DNA of 64,000 bases from Sphingomonas sp. BK580 (GTDB lineage: Bacteria > Pseudomonadota > Alphaproteobacteria > Sphingomonadales > Sphingomonadaceae). The stretch spans positions 215,205-279,204 of the forward strand of contig NZ_JACIAY010000006.1 in the NCBI RefSeq assembly GCF_014194975.1, in the 5' to 3' direction. Below the pieces are notes generated by a model. It was not told where the DNA came from, did no database searches, and was given only the letters and a program-made list of their open reading frames with translations. Made by a program: the position numbers and the translations under genes. This document shows positions 20,344 to 31,626 of this stretch, one piece after another (within the stretch, counting starts at the first letter, position 1; every line of letters starts with the position of its first letter).

Positions 20344-21111
20344 ATGGTCAAGACGCCCGACGAAGTGGCGCTGATGCGGGTCTCCGGCCGGCTGCTCGCC
20401 GCGGTGTTCGAGATGCTCGACCGCCAGCCGCTCGCCGGCCTGTCGACGCTCGCGGTGAACGACCTGGTCGAGCGCTACATCACCGTCGACCTGCAGGCGC
20501 GCCCCGCGAGCAAGGGGCAGTACGGCTTCCAGTACGTGCTCAACTCCTCGCGCAACCAGGTGGTGTGCCACGGCGTGCCCGACGCCGCCGAGATCATCCG
20601 GGACGGCGACATCGTCAACTTCGACATCACGCTCGAGAAGAACGGCTATATCGCCGACTCGAGCAAGACCTACGCCGTCGGCGCCGTCGCCCCCGCGGCG
20701 CGGCGGCTGGTGCAGGTGGCGCAGGCGGCGATGTGGCAGGGGATCGGCGCGGTCCGCCCGGGCGCGCGGCTCGGCGACATCGGCGCCGCGATCGAGCGCC
20801 ATGCCAAGAAGCACGGCTACGCGGTGGTGCGCGAGTTCTGCGGCCACGGCATTGGGCGCGAGATGCACGAGGAGCCGCAGGTGCTCAACTTCGGCCGCCC
20901 CGGCACCGGGCCGGTGCTGCGCGAGGGCATGGTGTTCACGGTCGAGCCGATGCTCAACCAGGGCAGCCGCCGAGTCGACACGCGCGACGACGGCTGGACC
21001 GTGGTGACGCAGGACGGCAAGCTCTCGGCGCAGTTCGAGCACACGGTAGCGGTGACCGCCAGCGGCGTCGAGGTGCTGACGCTGCGCGGCGACGAGCGGC
21101 GGGCGGCCTAG
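20344..21111 (+). CDS. map: Type I methionine aminopeptidase
   Basis: A 255-residue metalloprotease removing initiator methionine from nascent proteins. The five metal ligands and active-site histidines appear in order: 'NQVVCHGVPD', 'VNFDITLEKNGYIADSSKTY' (two Asp), 'CGHGIGREMHEEPQ' (His), 'VFTVEPMLN' (Glu) and 'AQFEHTVAVT' (Glu). There is no N-terminal zinc-finger extension. The start codon follows the ParD-like stop after a single base, so translation is probably coupled. The residue pattern differs a little from housekeeping copies (an 'YIADSSKTYAVG' block in place of the usual HGDTS), so this may be a second, specialised MetAP; whether the genome carries another cannot be seen here. Confidence 0.93.
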   Translation: MVKTPDEVALMRVSGRLLAAVFEMLDRQPLAGLSTLAVNDLVERYITVDLQARPASKGQYGFQYVLNSSRNQVVCHGVPDAAEIIRDGDIVNFDITLEKNGYIADSSKTYAVGAVAPAARRLVQVAQAAMWQGIGAVRPGARLGDIGAAIERHAKKHGYAVVREFCGHGIGREMHEEPQVLNFGRPGTGPVLREGMVFTVEPMLNQGSRRVDTRDDGWTVVTQDGKLSAQFEHTVAVTASGVEVLTLRGDERRAA

Positions 21112-21191
21112 ATCGTCGCTGGCCTACCGTTGCATCGTGCGCCGGCGAGCGCCGGAGTGCAGGGGCGGAGGCGGTTCGCCGGTCGCTCCGG

Positions 21192-21211
21192 GCTCCTGCT
21201 CTCGCAGGAGC
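21192..21211. terminator. Hairpin between convergent map and ABC exporter genes
   Basis: GCTCCTGC, loop TCTC, GCAGGAGC: a perfect eight-bp stem with a tetraloop in the 138-base gap between two convergent genes. There is no T-tract, so termination is plausible but not certain. Confidence 0.45.
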
Positions 21212-21249
21212 ACGTCCGATAGCGGTCGGCTAGTCGACGGGCACGGAGC

Positions 21250-23076
21250 TCACGCCACGGCGACGGGTGCCTCCTCGGCCTCCTCGCTCTCGGCTGCCTG
21301 GCGCGCCCACATCGAGGCGTAGAGCCCGTCGCGCGCGAGCAGCTCCGCGTGGCTGCCGCGCTCCACCACGCGCCCCGCCTCCAGCACCACGATCTGGTCG
21401 GCGTGGACGATGGTGGAGAGCCGGTGCGCGATCACGATCGTGGTGCGCCCGCGCTCGATCGCCGCGAGCGTCTCCATGATCTCGCTCTCGGTGCGGCTGT
21501 CGAGCGCGCTGGTCGCCTCGTCGAGGATCAGCAGCGGCGGGTCCTTGAGCAGGGTGCGCGCGATCGCCACGCGCTGCTTCTCGCCGCCCGACAGCTTGAG
21601 CCCGCGCTCGCCGACGCGCGTCTTGTAGCCCTCGGGCTGGCGCTCGATGAAGCCGGCGATCGCCGCGCCGCGGGCGGCCGCGGCGACGTCGGCCTCGCGC
21701 GCGCCCTCGCGTCCATAGGCGATGTTGTAGCCGATCGTGTCGTTGAACAGCACCGTGTCCTGCGGGACGATGCCGATCGCGGCCCGAAGCGAGTCCTGTC
21801 GCACGCGCGCGATGTCCTGCCCGTCGATCGTGATCCGGCCCTGATCGACGTCGTAGAAACGGTAGAGCAGCCGCGCCAGCGTCGACTTGCCCGCGCCCGA
21901 GGGCCCGACCACCGCGCAGGTGGTACCCGCGGGCACGTCGAGGTCGATTCCCTTGAGGATCGGCATGCCCGCGTCATAGCCGAACGCCACGCCCTCGAAG
22001 CGGACATGCGCGTCGCGCACGGCCAGGGCGGGGGCGCCGGGTGCGTCGACCACCTCGGGTGCGGTGTCGATCAGGTCGAACATGGCGCCCATGTCGATCA
22101 CGCCCTGGCGGATCGTGCGATACACCATGCCGAGCAGGTCGAGGGGGCGGAACAGCTGCGACAGCAGCGTCGACACCAGCACCACGTTGCCCGCGGTGAA
22201 GCGCCCCTGGCTCCACCCCCAGGCGACCCAGGCCATGCCCGCGGCGAGCATCAGGTTGGTGATCAGCGCCTGGCCGATGTTGAGCCACGCCAGGCTGTTC
22301 TCGCTCTTCACCGCGGCCTCGGCGTAGGAGCGCATCGCGCCGTCGTAGCGCCTCGCCTCCCGCTCCTCCGCGCCGAAATATTTGACCGTCTCGAAGTTGA
22401 GCAGCGAGTCGACCGCGTGCGCGACCGCGCCGGTGTCGAGATCGTTCATCCGCTCGCGCAGCGACGAGCGCCAGTCGGTGACGACCCGGGTGAACCAGAT
22501 GTACAGCGCCACCATCGCCAGCGTCGCGACCACCAGCGGCCAGCCGAACTTCACCTGGAAGATGCCCAGCACCAGCGCCAGCTCGAGGATCGTCGGGGCG
22601 ATGTTGAAGAGCAGGAAATAGAGCATCGTGTCGATGCTCTTGGTGCCGCGCTCGACCACCTTGGTGACCGCGCCGGTGCGCCGCTCCAGATGGAAGCGCA
22701 GCGACAGGCGGTGAAGGTGGCGGAACACGCGCGCGGCCAGCCGCCGCGTCGCCTCCTGCCCCACCTTCTCGAAGACGGTATTGCGCAGGTTGTCGAACAG
22801 GGTGGTGCCGAACCGTGCCGCGGCATAGCCGACCACCAGCAGCACGATCAGCGACACCGGCGTGGTCGGCACCGCCATGCCGTCCACCGCACCTTGCAGC
22901 GCGAACGGCGCGCCATAGACCTGCACCAGCTTGGAGACGACCACCAGCGCCAGCGCGCCGGCGACGCGCAGCTTCATCCCCGGCGAGTCGCTCGGCCAGA
23001 GATCGGGGAGGAAGCGGCGGAGCGTCGGCAGCAGCGGGCGCTCGGTGCCGGGGGCGGCGGGGCGGTCGGGAGGCAT
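21250..23076 (-). CDS. Atm1-type ABC exporter (fused permease and ATPase)
   Basis: A 608-residue half-transporter that would work as a homodimer in the inner membrane. The N-terminal ABC-transporter domain (about 40-330) has six predicted spans and the Atm1/HMT1-family blocks 'FDNLRNTVFEKVGQEATRRLA', 'FHLERRTGAVTKVVERGTKS' and 'NFETVKYFGAEEREARRYD'. The ATPase has Walker A GPSGAGKST, Q-loop 'IGIVPQDTVLFNDTI', signature LSGGEKQRVAIART, Walker B LLILDEATSALD and the H-loop 'IVIAHRLSTI'. Bacterial Atm1 homologues export glutathione-linked metals or Fe-S precursors; that role is inferred from family. It converges with map. No regulator is adjacent. Confidence 0.9.
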   Translation of the reverse strand: MPPDRPAAPGTERPLLPTLRRFLPDLWPSDSPGMKLRVAGALALVVVSKLVQVYGAPFALQGAVDGMAVPTTPVSLIVLLVVGYAAARFGTTLFDNLRNTVFEKVGQEATRRLAARVFRHLHRLSLRFHLERRTGAVTKVVERGTKSIDTMLYFLLFNIAPTILELALVLGIFQVKFGWPLVVATLAMVALYIWFTRVVTDWRSSLRERMNDLDTGAVAHAVDSLLNFETVKYFGAEEREARRYDGAMRSYAEAAVKSENSLAWLNIGQALITNLMLAAGMAWVAWGWSQGRFTAGNVVLVSTLLSQLFRPLDLLGMVYRTIRQGVIDMGAMFDLIDTAPEVVDAPGAPALAVRDAHVRFEGVAFGYDAGMPILKGIDLDVPAGTTCAVVGPSGAGKSTLARLLYRFYDVDQGRITIDGQDIARVRQDSLRAAIGIVPQDTVLFNDTIGYNIAYGREGAREADVAAAARGAAIAGFIERQPEGYKTRVGERGLKLSGGEKQRVAIARTLLKDPPLLILDEATSALDSRTESEIMETLAAIERGRTTIVIAHRLSTIVHADQIVVLEAGRVVERGSHAELLARDGLYASMWARQAAESEEAEEAPVAVA

Positions 23077-23178
23077 GTGACTGAGATGTCGTGTGCCATG
23101 GCGGGAGCGTCAACCGCGGGGCGAAACCGGAACGGCGCGTCAGCCGGTACGTTTTTCGGGGCATGTTCGGAGGCAGTG

Positions 23179-23412
23179 ATGGACGCGGTGTTCTTCGTCA
23201 TGGCGATCATGGGTTGCGGCGACGGCGCGAGCGGCTGCGCCGAGGCGCGCGTGATGCCGGCGCATTACGCGACGGTGCAGAAGTGCGAGGCGGCGATGGC
23301 GGAGGCGCTCGCGCGCAACACCGACCTCGACTTCCCGGTGGTGAGCGCCGCCTGCCGCCGCGACGGGGCACAATGGGCGGACAGGCCGGCCGACGGTAAG
23401 CGGCGCGGCTGA
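23179..23412 (+). CDS. Small conserved-looking hypothetical protein
   Basis: A 77-residue product, MDAVFFVMAIMGCGDGASGC..., preceded by a good ribosome-binding site (GGAGGC, 23169-23174). It begins with a hydrophobic segment and has four cysteines spread over the length ('GCGDGASGCAEARVMP', 'VQKCEAAM', 'VSAACRRDG'), which suggests a secreted or periplasmic disulfide-bonded protein. The frame is open further upstream on the same strand, but that part is antisense to the ABC exporter and is not coding. Function unknown. Confidence 0.65.
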   Translation: MDAVFFVMAIMGCGDGASGCAEARVMPAHYATVQKCEAAMAEALARNTDLDFPVVSAACRRDGAQWADRPADGKRRG

Positions 23413-23524
23413 GCGGGGCCGCGCGGTCGCGCGGGACGTGCGGTTCGGGGGCAAGACTTAGGACCCGTAGCGCGGCGGGGGACGCTCGCGCCGCGCACAT
23501 CGTAGCACGTTGTTCTGCTTAGCT

Positions 23525-23552
23525 CCGTGTTCCGGCTCTCGCCGGAACACGG
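23525..23552. terminator. Strong hairpin between a small gene and clpB
   Basis: CCGTGTTCCGGC, loop TCTC, GCCGGAACACGG: a perfect twelve-bp stem with a tetraloop, in the gap between convergent genes. It could terminate transcription from either side, or be a short member of the palindromic repeat families seen elsewhere. Confidence 0.5.
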
Positions 23553-23615
23553 TCGACCAACACGTCCCCTGGCCTCGCTCACGGCGAGACCCGCGCGGGA
23601 ACGGCGCAGGACCGC

Positions 23616-26195
<2,580 letters not shown>

Positions 26196-26222
26196 CGTGA
26201 CGCCCTGTTGTTCTGTCCCGAG

Positions 26223-26250
26223 AGATGGTGTGGCTTTCGGGCAACACAAG
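26223..26250 (-). promoter_or_regulatory. Possible heat-shock (sigma-32 type) promoter of clpB
   Basis: On the minus strand CTTGTGT (from 26250) and, thirteen bases on, CACCATCT (26230-26223). This resembles the enterobacterial sigma-32 form CTTGAAA-N13-17-CCCCATNT with one mismatch in the -10 element. It fits the alphaproteobacterial CTTG-N17-CYTAT form less well than the dnaK promoter does. The -10 lies 28 bases before the start codon. Confidence 0.5.
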
Positions 26251-26366
26251 GGGGATGGTGCGCCGCGGCCGCGCCACTCGCCGCCGCGGCAGAGGGGAAA
26301 CCGTCGGCTCTTGTATTCGCGCCCTGCCACGGCGAACGAGAGAGATCTGACGTTAGGGAGACCATC

Positions 26367-27440
26367 GTGGCGCGTATCCTCATCACCGGCGGCTGCGGCT
26401 TCGTGGGCCGGCATCTGGTCGCGCGGCTCGCGCGCGAGGGCGGGCACGAGCTGTGGATCATCGACGACCTCTCCACCGGCAAGCCGCCGGCCGAGTGGGA
26501 GGTGCCGCGGCTGCGCGCGCTCGGCGAGGAGGGCGGGGTGCAGCGCCACGAGCTGGTCGGGCTCGACCAGCAGGTGCGGCTGATCCGCGCCGACTTCGTC
26601 GCGGTGGCGCAGGCCGAGCTGGGGATGACGCCGTCGCTCGGGCTGGCGGCGCTGCCGCGCTTCGACGAGATCTATCACCTCGCCTCAGTGGTGGGCGGTC
26701 GCAACGTGATCGACAACGACCCGCTCGCCGTCGGCATCGATCTCGCGGTCGACAGCAGCTTCTTCCTCTGGGCGGCCAAGACAGCGCGCCCCGAGCGCAT
26801 CCTCTACGCCTCGTCGAGCGCGGCCTATCCGATCGACCTGCAGGAGGCGGGCGAGAGCCGCGCGCTGCGCGAGGACGACATCTCCTTCGACAAGCGCCTC
26901 GGCCTGCCCGATTACACCTACGGCTGGAGCAAGCTGACGGGCGAGTATCTCGGCCGCATCGCGCACGAGAAATACGGGCTGAGCGTCGGGGTGGTGCGCC
27001 CCTTCTCGGGCTATGGCGAGGACCAGGACGTGGTCTATCCCTTTCCCGCGATCGCGCTGCGCGTGGCGGCGCGACGCGACCCGGTCCGCGTCTGGGGCTC
27101 GGGCGAGCAGACGCGCGACTTCGTCCACATCGACGACGCCTGCGACGCCTGCGTGCTGGTGTGCCGCGGGGTGAGCGACGCGCGCGCGTTCAACATCGGC
27201 ACCGGCACGCCGACGCGCTTCCTCGACCTCGCCGCGCGGATGGTGGCGATCGCGGGCTATGACGCCCCGGTGATCGGCACCGCGGGCAAACCGGTAGGGG
27301 TGGCGGAGCGCTACAGCGACTCGTCGCGGATCCGCGACGAGCTCGGCTGGCGCCCGACGATCGCGCTCGACGACGGCATCAGGCGGGCGCTGGACTATGC
27401 GCGCGGTCGGCTGGAGCGGGGGATCGAGCCGGAGATGTGA
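26367..27440 (+). CDS. NAD-dependent epimerase/dehydratase (extended SDR)
   Basis: A 357-residue extended short-chain dehydrogenase acting on a nucleotide sugar. It has the Rossmann motif '[16 protein letters not shown]' at the start, '[18 protein letters not shown]', the catalytic serine region '[13 protein letters not shown]', the YxxxK pair in '[16 protein letters not shown]', '[10 protein letters not shown]' and '[15 protein letters not shown]', then 'FNIGTGTP' near the C-terminus. This arrangement is that of UDP-glucose 4-epimerase and GDP-mannose 3,5-epimerase relatives; the exact sugar is not determinable. The GTG start at 26367 has AGGGAG at correct spacing. It is divergent from clpB and not in a visible polysaccharide cluster. 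Confidence 0.88.
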   Translation: MARILITGGCGFVGRHLVARLAREGGHELWIIDDLSTGKPPAEWEVPRLRALGEEGGVQRHELVGLDQQVRLIRADFVAVAQAELGMTPSLGLAALPRFDEIYHLASVVGGRNVIDNDPLAVGIDLAVDSSFFLWAAKTARPERILYASSSAAYPIDLQEAGESRALREDDISFDKRLGLPDYTYGWSKLTGEYLGRIAHEKYGLSVGVVRPFSGYGEDQDVVYPFPAIALRVAARRDPVRVWGSGEQTRDFVHIDDACDACVLVCRGVSDARAFNIGTGTPTRFLDLAARMVAIAGYDAPVIGTAGKPVGVAERYSDSSRIRDELGWRPTIALDDGIRRALDYARGRLERGIEPEM

Positions 27441-27466
27441 GGGGCGTTCCCTCCTCCGGGTCGGTT

Positions 27467-27484
27467 CCCCGGCGAAGGCCGGGG
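27467..27484. repeat. Short palindromic repeat after the epimerase gene
   Basis: 'ccccggcgaaggccgggg' follows the epimerase stop. It is a half-copy of the type forming the adjacent doublet at 27583-27680 and may act as a transcription terminator. Confidence 0.55.
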
Positions 27485-27582
27485 TTGAGGTGGGATAAAG
27501 GCGGCCGGACTGACAGGCATGCCTTGAGGCTGGCTAGGCCTTCGCCGGGCGCGCGGCGAGTTGCTGATGCTTCCCCAAGCAT

Positions 27583-27680
27583 CACCCCGGCGAACGCCGG
27601 GGTCCAGTTGGGGAAGATTGGTGCATCTCACGACCGCTATCCCACCTGGACCCCGGCGTTCGCCGGGGTGGTTCGGGGTG
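27583..27680. repeat. Intergenic palindromic repeat doublet, copy 4
   Basis: 'accccggcgaacgccggggt' and 'accccggcgttcgccggggt' flank about 50 bases, with 'ccagttggg'/'cccacctgg' continuing the inverted pairing. Together with 27467-27484 it fills the 258-base gap between convergent epimerase and MFS genes. Confidence 0.75.
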
Positions 27681-27698
27681 GTCGGCGCACCGCTCCCG

Positions 27699-29213
27699 TC
27701 ACCCCCGCCCGCTGATCTCCGCCCCCGCCCTCGGGTCAAAGCGCAGGTTCACGAACAGCGCGCCGAACGAGATCGCGGTCACCGTCCAGAAGGCCGCGGT
27801 GAAGTCCGGGTAGTCGGGCCGCGTCCGCCCCGCCGCCGCCATCGAGACGTGCAGCGCGGTCGCCCCCGCGCAGATGCCGAGCGACAGCATCAGCTGCTGG
27901 AAGGTCGAGTAGAAGCTGGTCGCCGCGCTCATCCGCTCCTTGGCGATCTCGTCGTAGGCGATCGTGTTGTAGGCGGTGAACTGGAACGACATCAGGAAGC
28001 CCGACACCAGCATCACCGCGAAGATCGCGGGCAGCGGCCAGCCCGGGCGGAACAGCCCGCACAGCGCGTAGCTGGCGGTGGCGAGCAGCCCGAGGCAGAC
28101 CAGGCTGGTGCGGAAGCCGAGGCGGCGCAGCAGCCGCGGCGCCACGCCCTTCATCCCGAACGAGCCGATCGCGGTGGCGAGCGTCATCGACCCGCTCTGC
28201 GCCGCGCTCAGCCCGAAGGCGAGCTGCAGCAGCAGCGGCAGCAGGAACGGCTGCGCGCCCTGGGTGATCCGCGTCAGCGAGCCGCCCAGCACCGAGAGGC
28301 GGAAGGTCGGCACCCGCATCAGCGAGAGGTCGAGGATCGGGTGGTCCGTCCGCCGCGCATGGCGCCAGTAGAGCCCCGCCGCGCCCGCGCCGACCGCGAT
28401 CAGCGTCGCGGCGAGCGAGCCCTCGCCCTGGCGGCTCGCCAGCTCGAAGCCGAACAACAGGCAGCCGAGCGCCACCGCCGAGAGCACGAACCCCGGCCAG
28501 TCGAAGCGATGCACCGCGGGCTCGCGCACGTCGACGATGAAGCGCCCGACCAGCAGGATACCGATCACGCCGATCGGCAGATTGAGCCAGAAGATCCAGC
28601 GCCAGTCGAGATAGTCGACGATGAAGCCGCCCACCGGCGGCCCGATGATCGGACCGATCAGCGCGGGCATGATCAGCCACGACATCGCCGATACCATGTC
28701 GCGCTTCGCCACCGAGCGCAGCAGCACCAGCCGCCCGACCGGCATCATCATCGCGCCGCCGATCCCCTGCGCGAAGCGCGCCAGCGCCATGGTCGTGAGC
28801 GTCGGCGCGAGCCCGCAGGCGAGCGAGCCGAGCACGAACACGCCGATCGCGGCGCGGAACACGTTCTTGGCGCCGAACCGGTCCGCCACCATGCCCGAGG
28901 CGGGGATGAACATCGCCAGCGCGACGAGGTAGGAGGTGAGCGCGACGCTCATCTCGGGCGCGCGCACCGCGAAGTCGCGCGCCATCGTCGGCAAGGCGGT
29001 GGCGAGCACCGTGGCGTCGAGATTCTCCATGAACATCGCGCAGGCGATGATCAGCGCCACGGTGCGATAGCGCGGGTTGTGCGGCTCGCCGCCGTCATGG
29101 TCGGTCGTGGTCGCCACCGAGTCGCCGGCGGGGACGATGCCGTCGCGCACCTCCGAGTTGACGGAGGCGATACCGCGGCGGCGCGGGCGGAGCAGCGGTG
29201 GCAGGAGGTTCAT
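27699..29213 (-). CDS. MFS transporter, DHA2 (EmrB-like) drug exporter family
   Basis: A 504-residue inner-membrane protein with about 12-14 hydrophobic spans. DHA2 features: 'MFMENLDATVLATALPTMARDF' in the first span (the LD.T.v..ALP motif), 'GMVADRFGAKNVFRAAIGVF' (motif A), 'RFAQGIGGAMMMPVGRLVLL' and 'GPIIGPPVGGFIVDYLDWRWIFWLNLPIG' (motif C, shown in part). It would expel drugs or other small hydrophobic compounds using the proton gradient. A roughly 45-residue polar N-terminal region precedes the first span, so the true start may be an internal codon. There is no partner EmrA gene. It is divergent from the phasin gene across 130 bases containing two palindromes. Confidence 0.9.
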   Translation of the reverse strand: MNLLPPLLRPRRRGIASVNSEVRDGIVPAGDSVATTTDHDGGEPHNPRYRTVALIIACAMFMENLDATVLATALPTMARDFAVRAPEMSVALTSYLVALAMFIPASGMVADRFGAKNVFRAAIGVFVLGSLACGLAPTLTTMALARFAQGIGGAMMMPVGRLVLLRSVAKRDMVSAMSWLIMPALIGPIIGPPVGGFIVDYLDWRWIFWLNLPIGVIGILLVGRFIVDVREPAVHRFDWPGFVLSAVALGCLLFGFELASRQGEGSLAATLIAVGAGAAGLYWRHARRTDHPILDLSLMRVPTFRLSVLGGSLTRITQGAQPFLLPLLLQLAFGLSAAQSGSMTLATAIGSFGMKGVAPRLLRRLGFRTSLVCLGLLATASYALCGLFRPGWPLPAIFAVMLVSGFLMSFQFTAYNTIAYDEIAKERMSAATSFYSTFQQLMLSLGICAGATALHVSMAAAGRTRPDYPDFTAAFWTVTAISFGALFVNLRFDPRAGAEISGRG

Positions 29214-29297
29214 CGCGGACGCTAGTGCGCCTCCCCGCCGCCGCGATCAACCGCACCGACCAGGTCATCGCCGCATCGCACAAAATGCTTGCTTGTC

Positions 29298-29326
29298 GTG
29301 ACGATCGTCACTATTGTGCAGTGCAA
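29298..29326. promoter_or_regulatory. Two palindromic sites upstream of the phasin gene
   Basis: GTGACGATCGTCAC (29298-29311) is a perfect 14-bp palindrome, followed closely by TTGTGCAGTGCAA (29314-29326), whose core TGCA-G-TGCA is symmetric and resembles the TGC/GCA-containing sites of PhaR-type phasin regulators. Both lie within 50 bases of the phasin start. Assignment to PhaR is inference. Confidence 0.5.
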
Positions 29327-29343
29327 CAAGAGGAGCGATCCTG

Positions 29344-30075
29344 ATGGTGGATGAGACCCCATCCGTCACCCAGACTGCCGCGGCGGAGACATCGTCCGCC
29401 CGGCGTGCGCGTGCGCCCAAGCGCTCCCAGCCTGCCGCCGCGGCGGCCTCCTCGACGGCTGCACCGGCGCTCGCCGACGCGGCGTCACCCGCGCCGGCGA
29501 TCGTCGACGCGGCCACCCTGCCGGCGGACGACACCGCCGGCCAGCCCCAGCCGCCGGTCGAGCAGACCGCCGGCCCGACGCCGCTGGCAGAAGCCGCGGC
29601 TCCGATCGCAGCGAAGGAACGCGAGATGACCGACACGATGACGTCGTTCGCCGACAAGGCACAGGAAGAGACCCGCTCGGCGTTCGCCAAGACGGGCGAG
29701 CAGGCCCGCTCGACGTTCGAGAAGGGCCGCAAGGTGGCCGAGGACATGGCCGATTTCGGCAAGGGCAACGTCGAGGCGATGCTCGAGTCGGGGCGGATCG
29801 CGGCGCAGGGTCTCGAGGCGATGGGCCATGAGGCCGCGGCGTTCGTGCGCGAGCGCTTCGACAGCACCGCCACCACGGTACAGTCCTTCGCGTCGGTCAA
29901 GTCGCCGACCGAGCTGATGCAGCTCCAGGCCGATTACTGGCGCGGCGCGTTCGACGCGATGGTCAAGGAAGCGTCGCGCTCGACCGAGGCGACGCTGAAG
30001 CTGGCGGGCGACGTCGCCAAGCCGCTGCAGAACCGCTTCGCGCTCGCGGCCGAGAAGATCAAGTCGGTCGCCTGA
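29344..30075 (+). CDS. Phasin family protein
   Basis: A 243-residue phasin (Phasin_2 type), a protein that coats polyhydroxyalkanoate granules or other bodies in the cytoplasm. The N-terminal 95 residues are Ala/Pro-rich and disordered; the helical phasin domain follows ('[20 protein letters not shown]', '[20 protein letters not shown]', '[20 protein letters not shown]'). The last block, with its conserved 'LM.LQ..Y', is the family hallmark. Start supported by AAGAGGAG. The long low-complexity N-terminus, similar to proline/alanine linkers in some sphingomonad phasins, is longer than the roughly 110-190 residues of minimal phasins. Palindromes upstream suggest dedicated control. No PHA synthase is in the window. 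Confidence 0.88.
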   Translation: MVDETPSVTQTAAAETSSARRARAPKRSQPAAAAASSTAAPALADAASPAPAIVDAATLPADDTAGQPQPPVEQTAGPTPLAEAAAPIAAKEREMTDTMTSFADKAQEETRSAFAKTGEQARSTFEKGRKVAEDMADFGKGNVEAMLESGRIAAQGLEAMGHEAAAFVRERFDSTATTVQSFASVKSPTELMQLQADYWRGAFDAMVKEASRSTEATLKLAGDVAKPLQNRFALAAEKIKSVA

Positions 30076-30245
30076 CACGGCGAGACTCCGCGGTGAGCGG
30101 CACGGGCGGGCGGTCGCGGCGACGCGGCCGCCCGCTCGCGTTCGGCTCCCAGCGCCGCGTCGGCGATTCCGCGCGCGACGGGCTTGCCCTCGCCCGAGTC
30201 GATGCCATATCCCGCCGCGTGGCGATGCAGCAGCACAGCTTCTCG

Positions 30246-30593
30246 ATGACGGTCGACCCCCGCCTGGTGGGTGAGGACAATGACGCGGAGAACGGCGGGA
30301 CCGGTCTCGGCGTGGCGACTCGCACGCGCGCGCGCACCAAGAAGCCGACGCCCTACCGCGTGCTGATGCTCAACGACGATTACACGCCGATGGAGTTCGT
30401 CGTCCTCTGCCTGCAACGTTTCTTCCGGATGTCGACCGAGCAGGCCACGCAGGTCATGCTCCACGTCCACCAGAAGGGGGTCGGTGTCTGCGGCGTGTTC
30501 AGCTACGAGGTCGCCGAGACCAAGGTCAGCCAGGTGATCGATTTCGCCCGGCAGAACCAGCATCCGCTGCAATGCACGCTCGAGAAGGCTTGA
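30246..30593 (+). CDS. clpS: ATP-dependent Clp protease adaptor ClpS
   Basis: A 115-residue N-recognin that delivers N-end-rule substrates to ClpAP. The core '[21 protein letters not shown]' contains the Asn-Asp pair that binds the substrate alpha-amino group, and '[20 protein letters not shown]' contains the conserved His region; the sequence ends '[16 protein letters not shown]'. The first 30 residues are a charged disordered tail that usually inserts into the ClpA pore. The start is uncertain: an ATG at 30225 or the one at 30246 are both in frame and neither has a clear ribosome-binding site; the open frame reaching 30093 is probably not translated. It follows the phasin gene; clpA is not in the window. 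Confidence 0.92.
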   Translation: MTVDPRLVGEDNDAENGGTGLGVATRTRARTKKPTPYRVLMLNDDYTPMEFVVLCLQRFFRMSTEQATQVMLHVHQKGVGVCGVFSYEVAETKVSQVIDFARQNQHPLQCTLEKA

Positions 30594-30743
30594 GCGTCTA
30601 CTTCTCTTCTCCCCCGCGCCGCGCTGTGTTCCAGCGGCCACGCTGACCCCCGCTCTGCCGCGAAGCGCCGGCATGGTAACCACTTCTCCACCGCTGCACG
30701 GTTAACCAGCCGCCTCAGACATTAGCTGTCTTCGGGGAATCGC

Positions 30744-31607
30744 ATGTTCGCGGGTATCGGCCTGGTTATCCTTCTCGGCATGGTGTTCGGCGGCTTCGCC
30801 ATCACCGGCGGTGCGCTCGGCCCGGTGTTCGAGGCGATCCCGCACGAGATGCTGATCATCGGCGGCGCCGCCGCCGGCGCGCTGATCATCGGCAACTCGG
30901 GCAAAGAGCTCAAGGCCATGGGCGGCGGCATCGCCAAGGTCTTCAAGGGCCCGAAGTACAAGAAGCAGGACTATCTCGACGTCATCTTCCTCGTCTCCAA
31001 GCTGATGAAGATGCTGCGCATGGAAGGCCCGATCGCGCTCGAGCCGCACGTCGAGGACCCCAAGTCCTCCGCCGTCTTCGCCGAATATCCCAAGCTGCTC
31101 AAGGACCATACGCTGGTCAACCTGATCGCCGACACGCTGCGCCTGGTCGTGGTGTCGTCGGGCACGCTCGACGTCCACGCGGTCGAGGACGTGATGGACA
31201 ACGCCATCAAGACCCATCACCACGAGGTCGAGGGGCCGCACCACACGCTGCAGAGCCTCGCCGACGCGCTGCCGGCGCTGGGCATCGTCGCCGCGGTGCT
31301 GGGCATCGTGAAGACGATGGGCTCGATCGACAAGCCGCCGTCGGTGCTCGGCGGGATGATCGGCTCGGCGCTGGTCGGCACCTTCATGGGCGTGCTGCTC
31401 GCCTACGGCATCGTCAACCCGCTCGCCAGCCGGCTCCAGCAGGTGATCGCGGCGGACGGCGCGATCTACCATGTCGTCAAGCAGATCATCATCGCCTCGC
31501 TGCACGGTCACCCGCAGCCGCTGGTGATCGAGGCGGCGCGCTCGGGGATCGACCACAAGAACCAGCCCGGCTTCGCCGAGGTGTTCGACGGCCTGCGCGG
31601 CAAGTAA
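30744..31607 (+). CDS. motA: Flagellar motor stator protein MotA
   Basis: A 287-residue inner-membrane stator subunit that forms the ion channel with MotB. Hydrophobic segments lie at about 1-20, 33-50, 170-195 and 205-225. Conserved blocks include 'LIIGGAAAGALIIGNSGKELK', 'ADALPALGIVAAVLGIVKTMGSI' and 'LVGTFMGVLLAYGIVNPLA' (each shown in part), and the cytoplasmic loop between spans 2 and 3 contains the charged torque region. A GGGGA site precedes the ATG. The downstream motB lies 19 bases away, forming the usual motAB operon. Other flagellar genes are not in the window, as is common for unlinked stator operons. Confidence 0.95.
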   Translation: MFAGIGLVILLGMVFGGFAITGGALGPVFEAIPHEMLIIGGAAAGALIIGNSGKELKAMGGGIAKVFKGPKYKKQDYLDVIFLVSKLMKMLRMEGPIALEPHVEDPKSSAVFAEYPKLLKDHTLVNLIADTLRLVVVSSGTLDVHAVEDVMDNAIKTHHHEVEGPHHTLQSLADALPALGIVAAVLGIVKTMGSIDKPPSVLGGMIGSALVGTFMGVLLAYGIVNPLASRLQQVIAADGAIYHVVKQIIIASLHGHPQPLVIEAARSGIDHKNQPGFAEVFDGLRGK

Positions 31608-31626
31608 GGCGGGGAGCGACTGAGCC

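Noticed and set aside
21349..23178. Long plus-strand frame leading into the small gene at 23179
   Set aside because: Antisense to the ABC exporter; only the part after the ribosome-binding site at 23169 is credible.
26196..26678. N-terminal extension of clpB upstream of 26195
   Set aside because: Antisense to the epimerase and not part of the ClpB family; the promoter lies inside it.
27467..27680. Repeated GC palindromes considered as a CRISPR array
   Set aside because: Units are inverted rather than direct, spacing is irregular and there are no cas genes; they belong to the dispersed repeat family.
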